DNA from: Nitrosopumilus sp. UBA526
GTDB taxonomy: Archaea > Thermoproteota > Nitrososphaeria > Nitrososphaerales > Nitrosopumilaceae
Direction: 5' to 3'
Assembly: GCA_002506665.1 (NCBI GenBank)
Contig: DAXZ01000053.1
Location: 47,966-111,965 of the forward strand
Length of the DNA: 64,000 bases
Shown piece by piece: positions 17,674 through 26,515 of the stretch (its first letter is position 1; each line of letters opens with the position of its first letter). The translations under genes and the position numbers were made by a program. The notes beneath the pieces were generated by a model. That model saw only the letters and a list, made by a program, of their open reading frames with translations, ran no database searches and had not been told where the DNA came from.

Positions 17674-19759
17674 ACGAAGGGTTCGTGTTGGCATTGATGT
17701 TGGAGGGACATTCACAAAGGCCGTGGCAATAGACGCAAAGACTGGCGCTGTCATCTCAAAGTCTACTGTACCTACCACACATAATGCCGCAAAGGGGGTG
17801 TCTGAGGGAATAGTTGATGCGCTTTGTACCATACTGTTACGGTCTGATATCGGGGTGTCAGACATTGAACTCATATCACATAGCACAACTCAGGCAATCA
17901 ATGCACTGCTTGAATCTGATACATCCAAGGTGGGAATAATTGCAATGGGTGTGGGACCATCAAAGAAAGACATTGTAAAGAGAACTGACTTGCATGATAA
18001 TGACATTGTATCTTTTCATGAATTTCTAGATACATCGCATCTCATAACAGAAGAAGAAGTTGAAGAGGCGGTTTTGCGACTGCGATCAAAGGGCGCCCAG
18101 GTGATTGTTGCAACAGAGGCCTTTGGGGTGGACGACCCTGCAAACGAGCTGTTCATAATGAACCGTTCTGCAAAATATGGCATTCCGTCTACTGCGTCCC
18201 ATGAGATCTCTGGCGTCTATGGACTAGAGATAAGGACACTGACAGCGGCCATCAATGCAAGCGTACTGCCAAAGACCATGCAGGTTGCAAACTATGTTGA
18301 AGAAGCAATCAGGGAGACCGGGGTTCAGGCACCTCTGATGATAATGAAGGGCGATGGCGGGGTATCTGATATGAATACATTTAGAACTAGGCCCATACTG
18401 ACTGTACTGTCGGGGCCTGCAGCTAGTGTTGCTGGCGCGTTACTATACCTCAAGGTTACCAACGGAATATTTGTCGAAGTAGGCGGGACTAGTACCAATA
18501 TCTGTATCATCAAGGACGGCAAGCCTGAGATTAGATACGTTACGGTAAACGAGCATCCGACATGCATTCGTTCCATGGATGTAAGAATCCTGGGCGTTGC
18601 CGGTGGCAGCATGATACAACTTGACAAGGGCAGGGTTTCAAAGATTGGGCCCCGGAGTGCACACATTGCAGGCATAAAGTATGCGTGCTTTGCTGACCCT
18701 GATACATTAAAGTCAGGCAACATAGTCCTTGTACGGCCAAAGGCAAAAGATGCCAAATATGTGGCAATACAGTGCGGTGATGAGACCTTTGCAATTACAA
18801 ATACCTGTGCTGCAAACGCCCTTGAGATGATTGATAAAGATGATTATGCTGCGGCAAATACAGAGTCTGCAAAGACGGCTTTGAAGATGTTAGGCGAGTA
18901 TCTCGGAGTGTCATATCACGAGATTGCAATGTCTGTGATTCAGACGGCATCATTTGATATAACTAGAACCATATCTGGTATCATCAAAGAGTTCAAACTG
19001 GAATCTACAACTCAGATAATTGGCGGAGGGGGAGGTGCATCTGTTCTTGCACCATTTGTTGCAAAACAGCTTGGACTGAGATACACAAAGGCAGAACATG
19101 CTGACGTCATATCATCAATCGGGGTCGCCTCCTCCATGCTTCAAGAAGTAATCGAGCAGACAGTTACTCATGCAACTTCAAAACAGATATCGCAGGTACA
19201 AAAAAAGATTCACGGCATCCTAGTTGAAAAGGGGGCGGTTCCTGAATCCATAGTAATTGACAGTGTATACATTGCCGAAAAGTCACTGTTGCGGGTAACT
19301 GCCATAGGCAATGTTGAGATGGATAGTGCAGAGACCTCTAAAAGTGTCTTTACCTTGTATGATGCTAAAAAAAGGGCAGGCGAGATAATTGATATAACAA
19401 CAGAACTAGTCGAGTTGAGCTATGAGACTGATCACTATTTTGTCTTTACCGGACACGTTGAGGTAAAGAAACTCTTTAGCAAGAAAAACCAGCACCATAT
19501 ACTAGTGTTGGATAGGTATGGCAGACTAAAACTGTCACTGAAAAACGCCAAAATATTCCAAGGCGGCAAGATTTCGGTCCTTGAGGAGTTGGATGACTTT
19601 ATGGAATCAAGACATTCTGAGATTGCCCCAAAGATCTTTTTGTTAAATGACCTCAAACTAGTCGACTATTCTAGTATGACATCAGCTGCCAAGATAATTG
19701 ACGGTGTGCGCGCAGACCTGGCAGAATCTGAAAAAGCCGCAGTCCTGGCAGAACTCTAA
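17651..19759 (+). CDS. Hydantoinase A/5-oxoprolinase-like protein
   Basis: The family hydrolyses cyclic amides (hydantoins, 5-oxoproline, or acetone/acetophenone carboxylation with ATP). The 702 residues open with the ASKHA-type phosphate loop VGIDVGGTFTKAVAID, followed by ISHSTTQAINALL. The middle has MKGDGGVSDMNTFRTRPI and LSGPAASVAGA. A Gly-rich QIIGGGGGASVLAPFVA sits around 455-470. The substrate cannot be read from the sequence. The start overlaps the FTR1 3' end by 23 bases (ATG 17651; ATG 17663 also possible), so translation is probably coupled to it, although a link to iron is not obvious. Confidence 0.82.
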   Translation: MGMPMPAKRRVRVGIDVGGTFTKAVAIDAKTGAVISKSTVPTTHNAAKGVSEGIVDALCTILLRSDIGVSDIELISHSTTQAINALLESDTSKVGIIAMGVGPSKKDIVKRTDLHDNDIVSFHEFLDTSHLITEEEVEEAVLRLRSKGAQVIVATEAFGVDDPANELFIMNRSAKYGIPSTASHEISGVYGLEIRTLTAAINASVLPKTMQVANYVEEAIRETGVQAPLMIMKGDGGVSDMNTFRTRPILTVLSGPAASVAGALLYLKVTNGIFVEVGGTSTNICIIKDGKPEIRYVTVNEHPTCIRSMDVRILGVAGGSMIQLDKGRVSKIGPRSAHIAGIKYACFADPDTLKSGNIVLVRPKAKDAKYVAIQCGDETFAITNTCAANALEMIDKDDYAAANTESAKTALKMLGEYLGVSYHEIAMSVIQTASFDITRTISGIIKEFKLESTTQIIGGGGGASVLAPFVAKQLGLRYTKAEHADVISSIGVASSMLQEVIEQTVTHATSKQISQVQKKIHGILVEKGAVPESIVIDSVYIAEKSLLRVTAIGNVEMDSAETSKSVFTLYDAKKRAGEIIDITTELVELSYETDHYFVFTGHVEVKKLFSKKNQHHILVLDRYGRLKLSLKNAKIFQGGKISVLEELDDFMESRHSEIAPKIFLLNDLKLVDYSSMTSAAKIIDGVRADLAESEKAAVLAEL

Positions 19760-20832
19760 GTCGTTATATCATTTAACCTGCCTGATTCAAAAGCAGTCTT
19801 TATCTCGCGTGCAATCCTTCTGCCCATGCTAAGCGGCTGGCCAAATAACAGGGAATAGTATGGCGAGCCATCCATGTAGATGTTTGTTCCTGCAACAATT
19901 CTTGCAGAAAACTCAAACGATGTAAACTCGGCATTCTCATCATATACACCCTCTATGCAAAAAGGCCCGTTCATGCCGGGTTTTACTATTCTCTTTGCAG
20001 CTTTGACAAAATTCTCACCCATCTCATATACCATATCTAGCAGTGACTCTCGCAGCACTAGGGGACTGTTCCCTATCACATTAAATGATGGAATCTTTTT
20101 TGATTGCAGCTGTTGCTCTGATGGCATTCGTGCCAATCCTTCAATGTCTGACTCGTGTCTCTGGTCTGCACCAAAGAACTCGAGTGTCTCCATTAGTGGC
20201 GAGTAAAAGAACTGTAGATATGCTAGTACCCCGCTCACATACTCTTGGATGTATAGTGGTTCGTCTTTTGAGAGTGTACCGTTAGATATGAGATTGTCTC
20301 TTTTTGTATCATACTCGTGTGTACTTGATGCCATGAAATAGCCCCTGCCGCCAGCCGCTCCCTGTCTCTTGACAATTACAGTCCCTGTGATATCTTTTGG
20401 ATTCTTTACAGGCTTTGGCATTGGAAGCTGCGCTTCTCGCATCAGTTTCTCTTTCATGTCCCTGTCTGACTCCCATCGTAGAATCCACTTGTTGCCAAAC
20501 ATTGGTATATTTATGGACTCTATCTCATCTGCACTCATCTGTGCAATTAGTGTTCCATGAGGAATCAGGACTGCCTTGCTCTCCTCAAGTGTACGTTGTA
20601 GTTTTTTATCTAGTATCTCTTTGAATGAATCAACCATAATTAGATCATCGATAAACGGGAATCGTCTGTATAGTTTTTCACGTTTTTTCTCACATACAAG
20701 AATTGTCTTTAGCCCCTCGTCTTTTGCCCCCTTTAGAATTTGCAATGAGCAGTGGGAGCCTAGAGTTGCAATTGCAGTCATCAATGTTTCTGAGGGGGAT
20801 GGTACTTTATGAACTATGTGCGGCAGATACAT
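19756..20832 (-). CDS. purP: Formate-dependent AICAR formyltransferase (FAICAR synthetase), PurP
   Basis: PurP uses ATP and formate to convert AICAR to FAICAR in archaeal purine synthesis, replacing the folate-dependent PurH step. The 358 residues show the PurP N-terminus IATLGSHCSLQILKGAKDEG and an ATP-grasp domain with TVIVKRQGAAGGRGYFM. The end has FCIEGVYDENAEFTSFEFSA and RIVAGTNIYMDGSPY. The long form starts at ATG 20832 inside the upstream small gene (26-base overlap). ATG 20781 would cut into the conserved start, so the long form is preferred. It overlaps the convergent hydantoinase-like gene by four bases. purK is in the same window at 37.7 kb. Confidence 0.94.
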   Translation of the reverse strand: MYLPHIVHKVPSPSETLMTAIATLGSHCSLQILKGAKDEGLKTILVCEKKREKLYRRFPFIDDLIMVDSFKEILDKKLQRTLEESKAVLIPHGTLIAQMSADEIESINIPMFGNKWILRWESDRDMKEKLMREAQLPMPKPVKNPKDITGTVIVKRQGAAGGRGYFMASSTHEYDTKRDNLISNGTLSKDEPLYIQEYVSGVLAYLQFFYSPLMETLEFFGADQRHESDIEGLARMPSEQQLQSKKIPSFNVIGNSPLVLRESLLDMVYEMGENFVKAAKRIVKPGMNGPFCIEGVYDENAEFTSFEFSARIVAGTNIYMDGSPYYSLLFGQPLSMGRRIAREIKTAFESGRLNDITT

Positions 20833-21013
20833 ACTGAAATACCTCGTCTATCAGTTTGGCACTGAGTTCCGCCCTGATACTTTGGGGGGTCATCTTTAGA
20901 ACAAAGTCATACATTGAGGTATTATTTAGCTTGTTTTGTTCCTGTAACAGTGAAAATACTGCAATGCCGTTTGAGATTATGGCTATGGTCTTTTCTCTGT
21001 TCGATAGTGTCAT
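20807..21013 (-). CDS. Small conserved protein upstream of purP
   Basis: A 68-residue ORF from ATG 21013, starting MTLSNREKTIAIISNGIAVF, with amphipathic helices and no Cys or membrane segment. It overlaps the purP start by 26 bases, typical of cotranscribed thaumarchaeal genes. I do not recognise the family. The coding look and the tight junction support it as a real gene. Confidence 0.55.
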   Translation of the reverse strand: MTLSNREKTIAIISNGIAVFSLLQEQNKLNNTSMYDFVLKMTPQSIRAELSAKLIDEVFQYVSAAHSS

Positions 21014-21024
21014 GTATGGTAATA

Positions 21025-21237
21025 TTATGTGAGGTTAATTAAATACTGAGTTTTTTGGATTTTGAGTGTTTGTAGTAGTTTTGCAGATATAACAGAATCG
21101 ATATCGTGCGCCTCTGCGTCTTGTGTCTGCTGTGAGACATTATATCCTATGAATACTCCGACAATTACAAAGACTGCAATTACTAGTGCCATCAGTATCA
21201 TCATGGTTTTTGTGGAATTTGTACTGGCTATAAGCAT
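21025..21237 (-). CDS. Small single-helix membrane protein
   Basis: A 70-residue ORF with one hydrophobic helix at about 12-35 (MMILMALVIAVFVIVGVFIG) after a short polar N-terminus, then a polar tail with alternating charges. It ends 11 bases before the 68-residue gene, so it may head the purP operon. The predicted topology is a type II or III bitopic protein. Function is unknown, and a chance ORF cannot be excluded. Confidence 0.5.
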   Translation of the reverse strand: MLIASTNSTKTMMILMALVIAVFVIVGVFIGYNVSQQTQDAEAHDIDSVISAKLLQTLKIQKTQYLINLT

Positions 21238-21369
21238 TATGAAGGATGTTTCAATGAAGGCATGTGTTTACCATGCTAGTATGTTGATATTGTACGGCAT
21301 AAGGTATTGGGTACAAGATAAAACTAGTATCATAAATTATCTCATGGTATCTAACAAACCTAGCTAGGG

Positions 21370-21522
21370 TCAGGTATATTTGTCACTGTCAGGGTCTACT
21401 GCTTTAAAACCATCTATGCATGGCATGCCAATTACTTCCCTGCCTCCACAGTTTGGACAGTCTCCCGGTGGTTTTACATTTGATTGTAATAGACAATCTC
21501 TGCAAACATACACTACAGCCAT
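21370..21522 (-). CDS. Small zinc-ribbon protein
   Basis: A 50-residue ORF from ATG 21522, with VCRDC near the N-terminus and CPNCGG at 22-27, giving a four-Cys zinc ribbon. The C-terminus is short and acidic. A TATA-like TTTAAATATTTT on the minus strand lies about 25 bases upstream (around 21548). Such small ribbons are common in archaea and often bind nucleic acid or act as partners of larger proteins. No specific role is visible. Confidence 0.7.
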   Translation of the reverse strand: MAVVYVCRDCLLQSNVKPPGDCPNCGGREVIGMPCIDGFKAVDPDSDKYT

Positions 21523-21787
21523 TATATCATTATCTGCTTGGTGATATTAAAATATTTAAAATTGATTAGGTGTAGAATTGTCTGCCATTCGTCTATCCAC
21601 AGTATCATAAAACAGTATGTCCCAATACACTAGCCGAGTTTTAGATGAATCATGGATTCTAACTAATAATATCACACCTCAGCTTGAACTTGTATCATAA
21701 AATAATCAAATCTAAATTCCGTCATACCTTTAACTTTACAGAGAAGGCAAGATATTTCCTTAAATCCTAGTATTACACACCCAGAGC

Positions 21788-21979
21788 ATGACAGACATTC
21801 CAACTAAAAGTGCAATATCCATAGGGAATACAGTGAGTATAGAGATAAAAGAAGATCAGGGAACAGGAACTCTTGTAACTGGGGTCGTATCTGAGATTCT
21901 AACTTCAAGTGAATCTCACCCATACGGAATCAAAGTGAGACTGCAAGACGGCCAAGTAGGCAGGGTCAAAAAGATCTAA
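21788..21979 (+). CDS. YwbE-family protein
   Basis: The 63 residues match the YwbE (DUF2196) family: IGNTVSIEIKEDQGTGTLV, then GVVSEILTSSESHPYGIKVR and DGQVGRVKKI. The HPYGIKVRL segment is the most diagnostic. The fold is a small beta barrel and the function in any organism is unknown to me. A TATA-like box (TCCTTAAATCC near 21753) lies about 28 bases before the ATG. The 265-base gap upstream (21523-21787) has no other visible gene. Confidence 0.85.
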   Translation: MTDIPTKSAISIGNTVSIEIKEDQGTGTLVTGVVSEILTSSESHPYGIKVRLQDGQVGRVKKI

Positions 21980-22001
21980 AGTAATACAAATGATGCTGAA
22001 A

Positions 22002-22706
22002 TTATTGAATAATATGGTCTGTTATCTCATCATACTCTAGTCCTAATGATGAGATTTTTTGTTTGTATTTTTTATATTCTGCCTCATCAAACATGATTCC
22101 AATGTTGTTTCCCTTGAATTGAACATCCTTTACATCCATAATTTCAAATTTATCTTTTAGATGTTTTTTGAACAATTCAGATGGAGTAATTTTCATCATC
22201 TGTGAATCCTGTTCTATCTTTGCTTGTGTGTGCAAAGATATGGAGATCACTACAAGATACTCATTAATGATATTGGGTCTGGCACTAGTTGTTTTCTCAA
22301 TTACGTCTTTTAGTGGTACATTATGTTTTTTATAAAACGATATAATTTCTAACACATCTTTTTCAGATATACTTTGCTTCGATGCTTCAGAAAACAGTAG
22401 GCGTTGTTCTTTTTCATCATTTAGCTTAGATATGTAACTTGCTGCAGAAAACCCAACCCCCAAACTATTAGATTTGCCCCAAATTATTGCATCATGATAT
22501 TCTTTTGGTAATGTCAAGAGGCGTATAAAAGTTGCAATATGATCTTTGGTAATAGGTAAAATGACACTAGTTGTTTCAAGACCTTCTTCATCTATTAATC
22601 TCTGAATTTGGTGTGCAACTTGAATGGGAGATAAAACACGTTTGAGATTAGTATGTGCAATTTTAATACTTGATAACAGATTTGCATACTCCGTATTGTC
22701 TGTCAT
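22002..22706 (-). CDS. Unknown protein with helical, possibly DNA-binding N-terminal half
   Basis: A 234-residue soluble protein of unknown function. The N-terminal half is helical with LSPIQVAHQIQRLIDEEGL, then LPITKDHIATFIRLLTLPKE, which has the spacing of helix-turn-helix segments in ParB-like proteins. This is a weak resemblance. The C-terminal part has GNNIGIMFDEAEYKKYKQK. It is rich in Lys, Ile and Glu, with no Cys or membrane segment. ATG 22706 is followed immediately by the conserved-looking region. It stands alone between ywbE and aspS. Confidence 0.65.
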   Translation of the reverse strand: MTDNTEYANLLSSIKIAHTNLKRVLSPIQVAHQIQRLIDEEGLETTSVILPITKDHIATFIRLLTLPKEYHDAIIWGKSNSLGVGFSAASYISKLNDEKEQRLLFSEASKQSISEKDVLEIISFYKKHNVPLKDVIEKTTSARPNIINEYLVVISISLHTQAKIEQDSQMMKITPSELFKKHLKDKFEIMDVKDVQFKGNNIGIMFDEAEYKKYKQKISSLGLEYDEITDHIIQ

Positions 22707-22807
22707 TAAACGTGATAATTCAATTACCTAATTGTTCAAGGCGCTAAAACTAGTAAATAACTTTGCGTCAAGCAATACATTGAGTAGCGATCAACTCTGT
22801 TTAAATC

Positions 22808-24118
22808 CTAGGGCGTCAGCCTATCAACATCTCTTGGGTAAAACGTCACATCACGTATATTCTCAATCCCTAAAAGTGCCATGAGTAGCCGCTCAAGACC
22901 AATCCCGCATCCTGCATGTGGTGGCACACCATAGTCAAATGCACCAAAATGATACTCGAAAGCATCAGTCTTTAATCCCTTAATTTTCATCCTCTCAGCA
23001 AGCTCGGCACGCTTCTCAATTCTTGTACTACCTGACGATAGTTCTAGATCCCCGTACATCAAGTCAAATGATTCAGATATTTTGGGATTATCTTTACAGT
23101 CCTTGACATAAAACGGCTTTGGCGCAAGCGGCCAGTCCTTTATGAAATAAAATCCATCAAGCCCAATTTTTTTGAGGTTTGATGGATACAAGTCATCGCC
23201 CCACTGTATATTGACACCAGCTGCCTGTATCTTATCAACCAAGCTATCATACGTATATCGTGGAATGGATTCTTGTATGGGCGGCATGACAAATCCCGTA
23301 TCAGGATTATCCTTATCATAGTTGTGTGTGGTCTTTACTGTAATTTTGATGATATCTTCAATCCTGTCCATCACATCATTGTAATCAACAAACGCCTCTT
23401 CCAGGTCAATTGATATTGCTTCGGACAAATGACGGTTGGTCCGGGATGATTCAGCCCTAAAGATTGGTGCAATCTCGTACACCTTTTCAAAGCTCATAGT
23501 CAACTGCTCCTTGTACAGCTGTGGACTCTGGGCTAGAAACGCCTCCTTGTTATAGTAAAATATTGAAAACAGTGCAGCTCCGCCCTCGGTAGCTGATGAG
23601 ATCATTTTAGGCGTATGAACTTCGATAAAATTCTGGCATTCAAAGTACTCTCTAACGGAATGCAACACCTGGCTTCTAACCTTGAAGACATGCTGCAAAA
23701 TATCGCGGCGCAGATCAATTGGCCTGACTTCGAGCCGGGTATCAATATTTTTTACAGTCTTTGCTGTCGGCTCAAATGGAGGTATCTTTTGCACGTCAGA
23801 AAATACCCTCAACTCCAAAGGTATGATCTCAAATCCGCCAGCCGCTCGCTCAGACGACTTGACAGTACCTACAACTGCAACTGAAGAGTGTGGTTTTAGC
23901 GTCGAGAATTTTTCGCGTATCTCATCAGAACAGTCTCCTTTCTTTGCAATTACAGATATCTTGCCATTTTTATCACGAATTGTACCAAAGGAGATATTTC
24001 CATGTCTGCGGACAGTCAGTACCCAGCCCATTACGGTAACTTTGGTGCCATCCATGGTACCATTCATCTGATTAGAATAGTGCGTCCTGCGCAGAGACCC
24101 AAGATCAGTGCCTATCAT
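22808..24118 (-). CDS. aspS: Aspartyl-tRNA synthetase, archaeal type
   Basis: A class II synthetase of 436 residues that charges tRNA with aspartate. An N-terminal OB-fold anticodon-binding domain (about 15-120) includes VMGWVLTVRRHGNISFGTIRD. Motif 2 is FRAESSRTNRHLSE and motif 3 is GCGIGLERLLMALL near the C-terminus. Length is that of archaeal AspRS rather than the longer bacterial enzyme. gatCAB lies 3.2 kb away, so the enzyme may be non-discriminating and also make Asp-tRNA(Asn) for amidation; that is inference. ATG 24118 has a TATA-like box (ATTATACCAG, near 24144) 25 bases upstream. It is divergent from the pfkB gene. Confidence 0.95.
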   Translation of the reverse strand: MIGTDLGSLRRTHYSNQMNGTMDGTKVTVMGWVLTVRRHGNISFGTIRDKNGKISVIAKKGDCSDEIREKFSTLKPHSSVAVVGTVKSSERAAGGFEIIPLELRVFSDVQKIPPFEPTAKTVKNIDTRLEVRPIDLRRDILQHVFKVRSQVLHSVREYFECQNFIEVHTPKMISSATEGGAALFSIFYYNKEAFLAQSPQLYKEQLTMSFEKVYEIAPIFRAESSRTNRHLSEAISIDLEEAFVDYNDVMDRIEDIIKITVKTTHNYDKDNPDTGFVMPPIQESIPRYTYDSLVDKIQAAGVNIQWGDDLYPSNLKKIGLDGFYFIKDWPLAPKPFYVKDCKDNPKISESFDLMYGDLELSSGSTRIEKRAELAERMKIKGLKTDAFEYHFGAFDYGVPPHAGCGIGLERLLMALLGIENIRDVTFYPRDVDRLTP

Positions 24119-24186
24119 TACAATACCACATATGATACTGGTATAATTAATTTTTATATCAAATTACCACAATACAGTAAACAGAG

Positions 24187-24195
24187 TTTTAATAC
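24187..24195 (+). promoter_or_regulatory. TATA-like box for the PfkB-family kinase gene
   Basis: TTTTAATAC is centred about 24 bases before ATG 24215, which supports the first of the two duplicated ATG codons as the start. Confidence 0.45.
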
Positions 24196-24206
24196 GCCTG
24201 AATCAA

Positions 24207-24260
24207 TATGTATCATGGATAGTCTTGTTCCAGTATGTATCATGGATAGTCTTGTTCCAG
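24207..24260. repeat. Perfect 27-base tandem duplication at the pfkB start
   Basis: Bases 24207-24233 are repeated exactly at 24234-24260. The unit includes an ATG, so the encoded N-terminus is MDSLVPVCI twice over (the second ending in Val). Both ATGs (24215 and 24242) are in frame. Confidence 0.95.
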
Positions 24261-25252
24261 TATGTGTGGGGACAGGCTCTGTCTCACTTGATATCATTCA
24301 TACAAATAACAACAACAAGATACTGTATCGCGGAGGTGGGCCGTGTGGAAACGTACTGACTGTACTGTCATATTTTGGATGGGACACATATCCTGTCACA
24401 AGATTGGGACTAGACTATGAGGGAGAACTAGTCATGGAGGATATGGAGGAGTGGGGAGTCGATACAAGATTTGTACTCGGCGAGCACAATCCTAGTCCCA
24501 GAATACTCCAATATATCACAAAGACTGATCCGCCTAGCCACAGCTTTCATGTAAGATGTGAGCACGGTTTCTGGGTTCCAAGACCGCATCCATTTACTGT
24601 AAAACACTTTGCGGAAATAACACCAAAACTACCTGCAACTAACGTGTTCTTTTTTGACGAGTCTACAACATCTGCACTACAAATGGCAAAACACTTTAAA
24701 AAACTCGGAGCCACTATATACTTTGAGCCTCTAATATTCAAACCACATAACGGCGTATCTGACGAGTGTGTACGGGTTGCAGATATAGTAAAGCACTGCG
24801 AGGGGCAGTCAATTGGAAACGAGCACGATGCGTTTGATATTCCACTAGAGATAGTAACAAATGGCGCCAAAGGATTGCGGTACCGTGCAGGATTTCATTC
24901 AGATTCTTGGAAGTCACTTGGAGTATACCCTGCATCAAGGCTTTCAGGAGCTGCAGGTTCTGGTGACTGGCTTAGTGCAGGTGTGATAAGCATGTTATCA
25001 GGCGTGCCTGTACACAAGGTATCTGCAAAAAAACTGCACAATGCAATAAGGCATGGTCAGGCACTCTCTACACTTAACTGTGGGTTTTTGGGTGCAAGAG
25101 GAATAATGTACAATGTGTCGCGCAACAAGCTGCAAGACATGGTACGCAGCTTGCAGAGTGGCAAACAGATAACACTGCCGGAGGATAATTTGGCCAACCA
25201 GTCCAAATTTGCATCAAAATGCAAGACATGTTTTTGCAAGGTAATGCACTGA
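24215..25252 (+). CDS. PfkB-family carbohydrate/nucleoside kinase
   Basis: A ribokinase-fold kinase of 345 residues that should phosphorylate a sugar or nucleoside with ATP. YRGGGPCGNVLTVLSYFGWD is the N-terminal substrate-binding segment. RLSGAAGSGDWLSAGVISML carries the anion hole and catalytic Asp (about residue 250), with an unusual GAAGSGD instead of the common D-T-x-G-A-G-D. The C-terminus is Cys-rich (CKTCFCKVMH). The substrate cannot be assigned. The frame extends upstream into aspS, but a TATA-like box places the start at ATG 24215, within a 27-base duplication. ATG 24242 gives a product nine residues shorter. Confidence 0.82.
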   Translation: MDSLVPVCIMDSLVPVCVGTGSVSLDIIHTNNNNKILYRGGGPCGNVLTVLSYFGWDTYPVTRLGLDYEGELVMEDMEEWGVDTRFVLGEHNPSPRILQYITKTDPPSHSFHVRCEHGFWVPRPHPFTVKHFAEITPKLPATNVFFFDESTTSALQMAKHFKKLGATIYFEPLIFKPHNGVSDECVRVADIVKHCEGQSIGNEHDAFDIPLEIVTNGAKGLRYRAGFHSDSWKSLGVYPASRLSGAAGSGDWLSAGVISMLSGVPVHKVSAKKLHNAIRHGQALSTLNCGFLGARGIMYNVSRNKLQDMVRSLQSGKQITLPEDNLANQSKFASKCKTCFCKVMH

Positions 25253-25333
25253 CGGCAATGGTCATTATACAATCTTGGAATAACTATCAAGAACGTAACG
25301 CCACTTTAAATCACGACTATATGCAGGCGTATT

Positions 25334-26431
25334 GTGAATTATGCAATTATATCATCTTTACTTGCAGTTTTAGTGCTAGGCACACCTGTAATTTTTGCCG
25401 ACTCGGAAAAGATAGATTTTGCCTTGTCCTTGGAGAAGACACTAGGACACCTTTGGGCACTAGAGCAGAATCTTGATGATGGCAATGCCGAGCTTGCGCT
25501 GATTCATGCAACACACCCTATTGCAGAACTGTACGAATCTATAAAGCCGCAGCTTGTAGTAGCAGACCCCGCCCTTGATGCCCTAGTCTATGAGGCCTTG
25601 CTTGAATTACAAAGCAGGGCAACTACTGATGTAAGCAGAGATGAGGCACAGCAGGAGATAGATAATACCAAAGAACTAGTTGCCCTTGCACGATATGTGG
25701 TAGTTGGAGATGCACAAAGCAATGATGTAAACACAAAACTTGTTCTGATAAAGATGCTGCTTGAGACATCAGTAGCAGAATATCGTGAGGCAGTAGCAGA
25801 CGGTATCATAAAAGAGATGGCTGAATTCCAAGACGGCTCTGCATTTGTATGGAGATCACAGGAGATATTCAAAGGGATAAAGACCGGCATTGACTCAAAC
25901 GCAACCCAAGAGATTGACGAGTTGTATGGTAATCTATGGGATGCATACGATACTACGGCAGACCCTGCCCTAGTTGCAACACTAGTAAATGGAATTACCC
26001 ATGAGATAAACGAGATACCGGGCGTTGAAGATGATAAAACAGATTTGTTAGAGTATGTGGAAAATATTCGCAAGCTGCTCCAAGAGACAAAGACAGAATA
26101 TGAACAAGGCAATGTTGATTTAGCACAGAGTCTTGCAACAAAGGCATATCTTGACAACTATGAATTTCTCGAAGGTCCACTAAAAGAGATGGGCAAAATT
26201 GAGCTGATGGAGCAAGTCGAGATAATGCTAAGAGAAGAACTACGAGGCATGATTAGAGATGGGGAGCCAAGTTCTGCAGTAAATGCCAAAGTTGATGCCA
26301 TACTTGAAAAGATGGATACCATAGCTACAATTGTACCGGAATTTGGAACAATAGCCATGTTGATACTAGCTGTTGCAATCACAAGTATCATTGCAATAAC
26401 TGCAAAGTCTAGAATACAGCTCAGAGTCTGA
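25334..26431 (+). CDS. PEFG-CTERM surface protein with FTR1-type extracytoplasmic repeats
   Basis: A 365-residue exported protein. A signal peptide (about 1-22, ISSLLAVLVLGTPVIFA) leads helical repeats such as LATKAYLDNYEFLEGPLKE and LREELRGMIRDGE that match the extracytoplasmic part of the FTR1 permease (16.2-16.6 kb). The end is PEFGTIAMLILAVAITSI followed by basic residues, which is the archaeal PEFG-CTERM sorting signal; such proteins are expected to be processed and fixed to the cell surface. It has no permease domain. GTG 25334 follows a TATA-like ACTTTAAATC by about 25 bases. A periplasmic iron-capture partner of FTR1 is a reasonable inference, not shown. Confidence 0.85.
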   Translation: MNYAIISSLLAVLVLGTPVIFADSEKIDFALSLEKTLGHLWALEQNLDDGNAELALIHATHPIAELYESIKPQLVVADPALDALVYEALLELQSRATTDVSRDEAQQEIDNTKELVALARYVVVGDAQSNDVNTKLVLIKMLLETSVAEYREAVADGIIKEMAEFQDGSAFVWRSQEIFKGIKTGIDSNATQEIDELYGNLWDAYDTTADPALVATLVNGITHEINEIPGVEDDKTDLLEYVENIRKLLQETKTEYEQGNVDLAQSLATKAYLDNYEFLEGPLKEMGKIELMEQVEIMLREELRGMIRDGEPSSAVNAKVDAILEKMDTIATIVPEFGTIAMLILAVAITSIIAITAKSRIQLRV

Positions 26432-26515
26432 TCTTTATTCTAAATGATTCTGTAAAACCTCTTTAGGAGGTATAAAATTTGGGTGGCAGGTATAATGATA
26501 AAATTCAAAAAAATA

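Noticed and set aside
24002..24214. Upstream extension of the PfkB frame
   Set aside because: Runs antisense through the start of aspS and precedes the TATA-like box; the N-terminus is not family-like.
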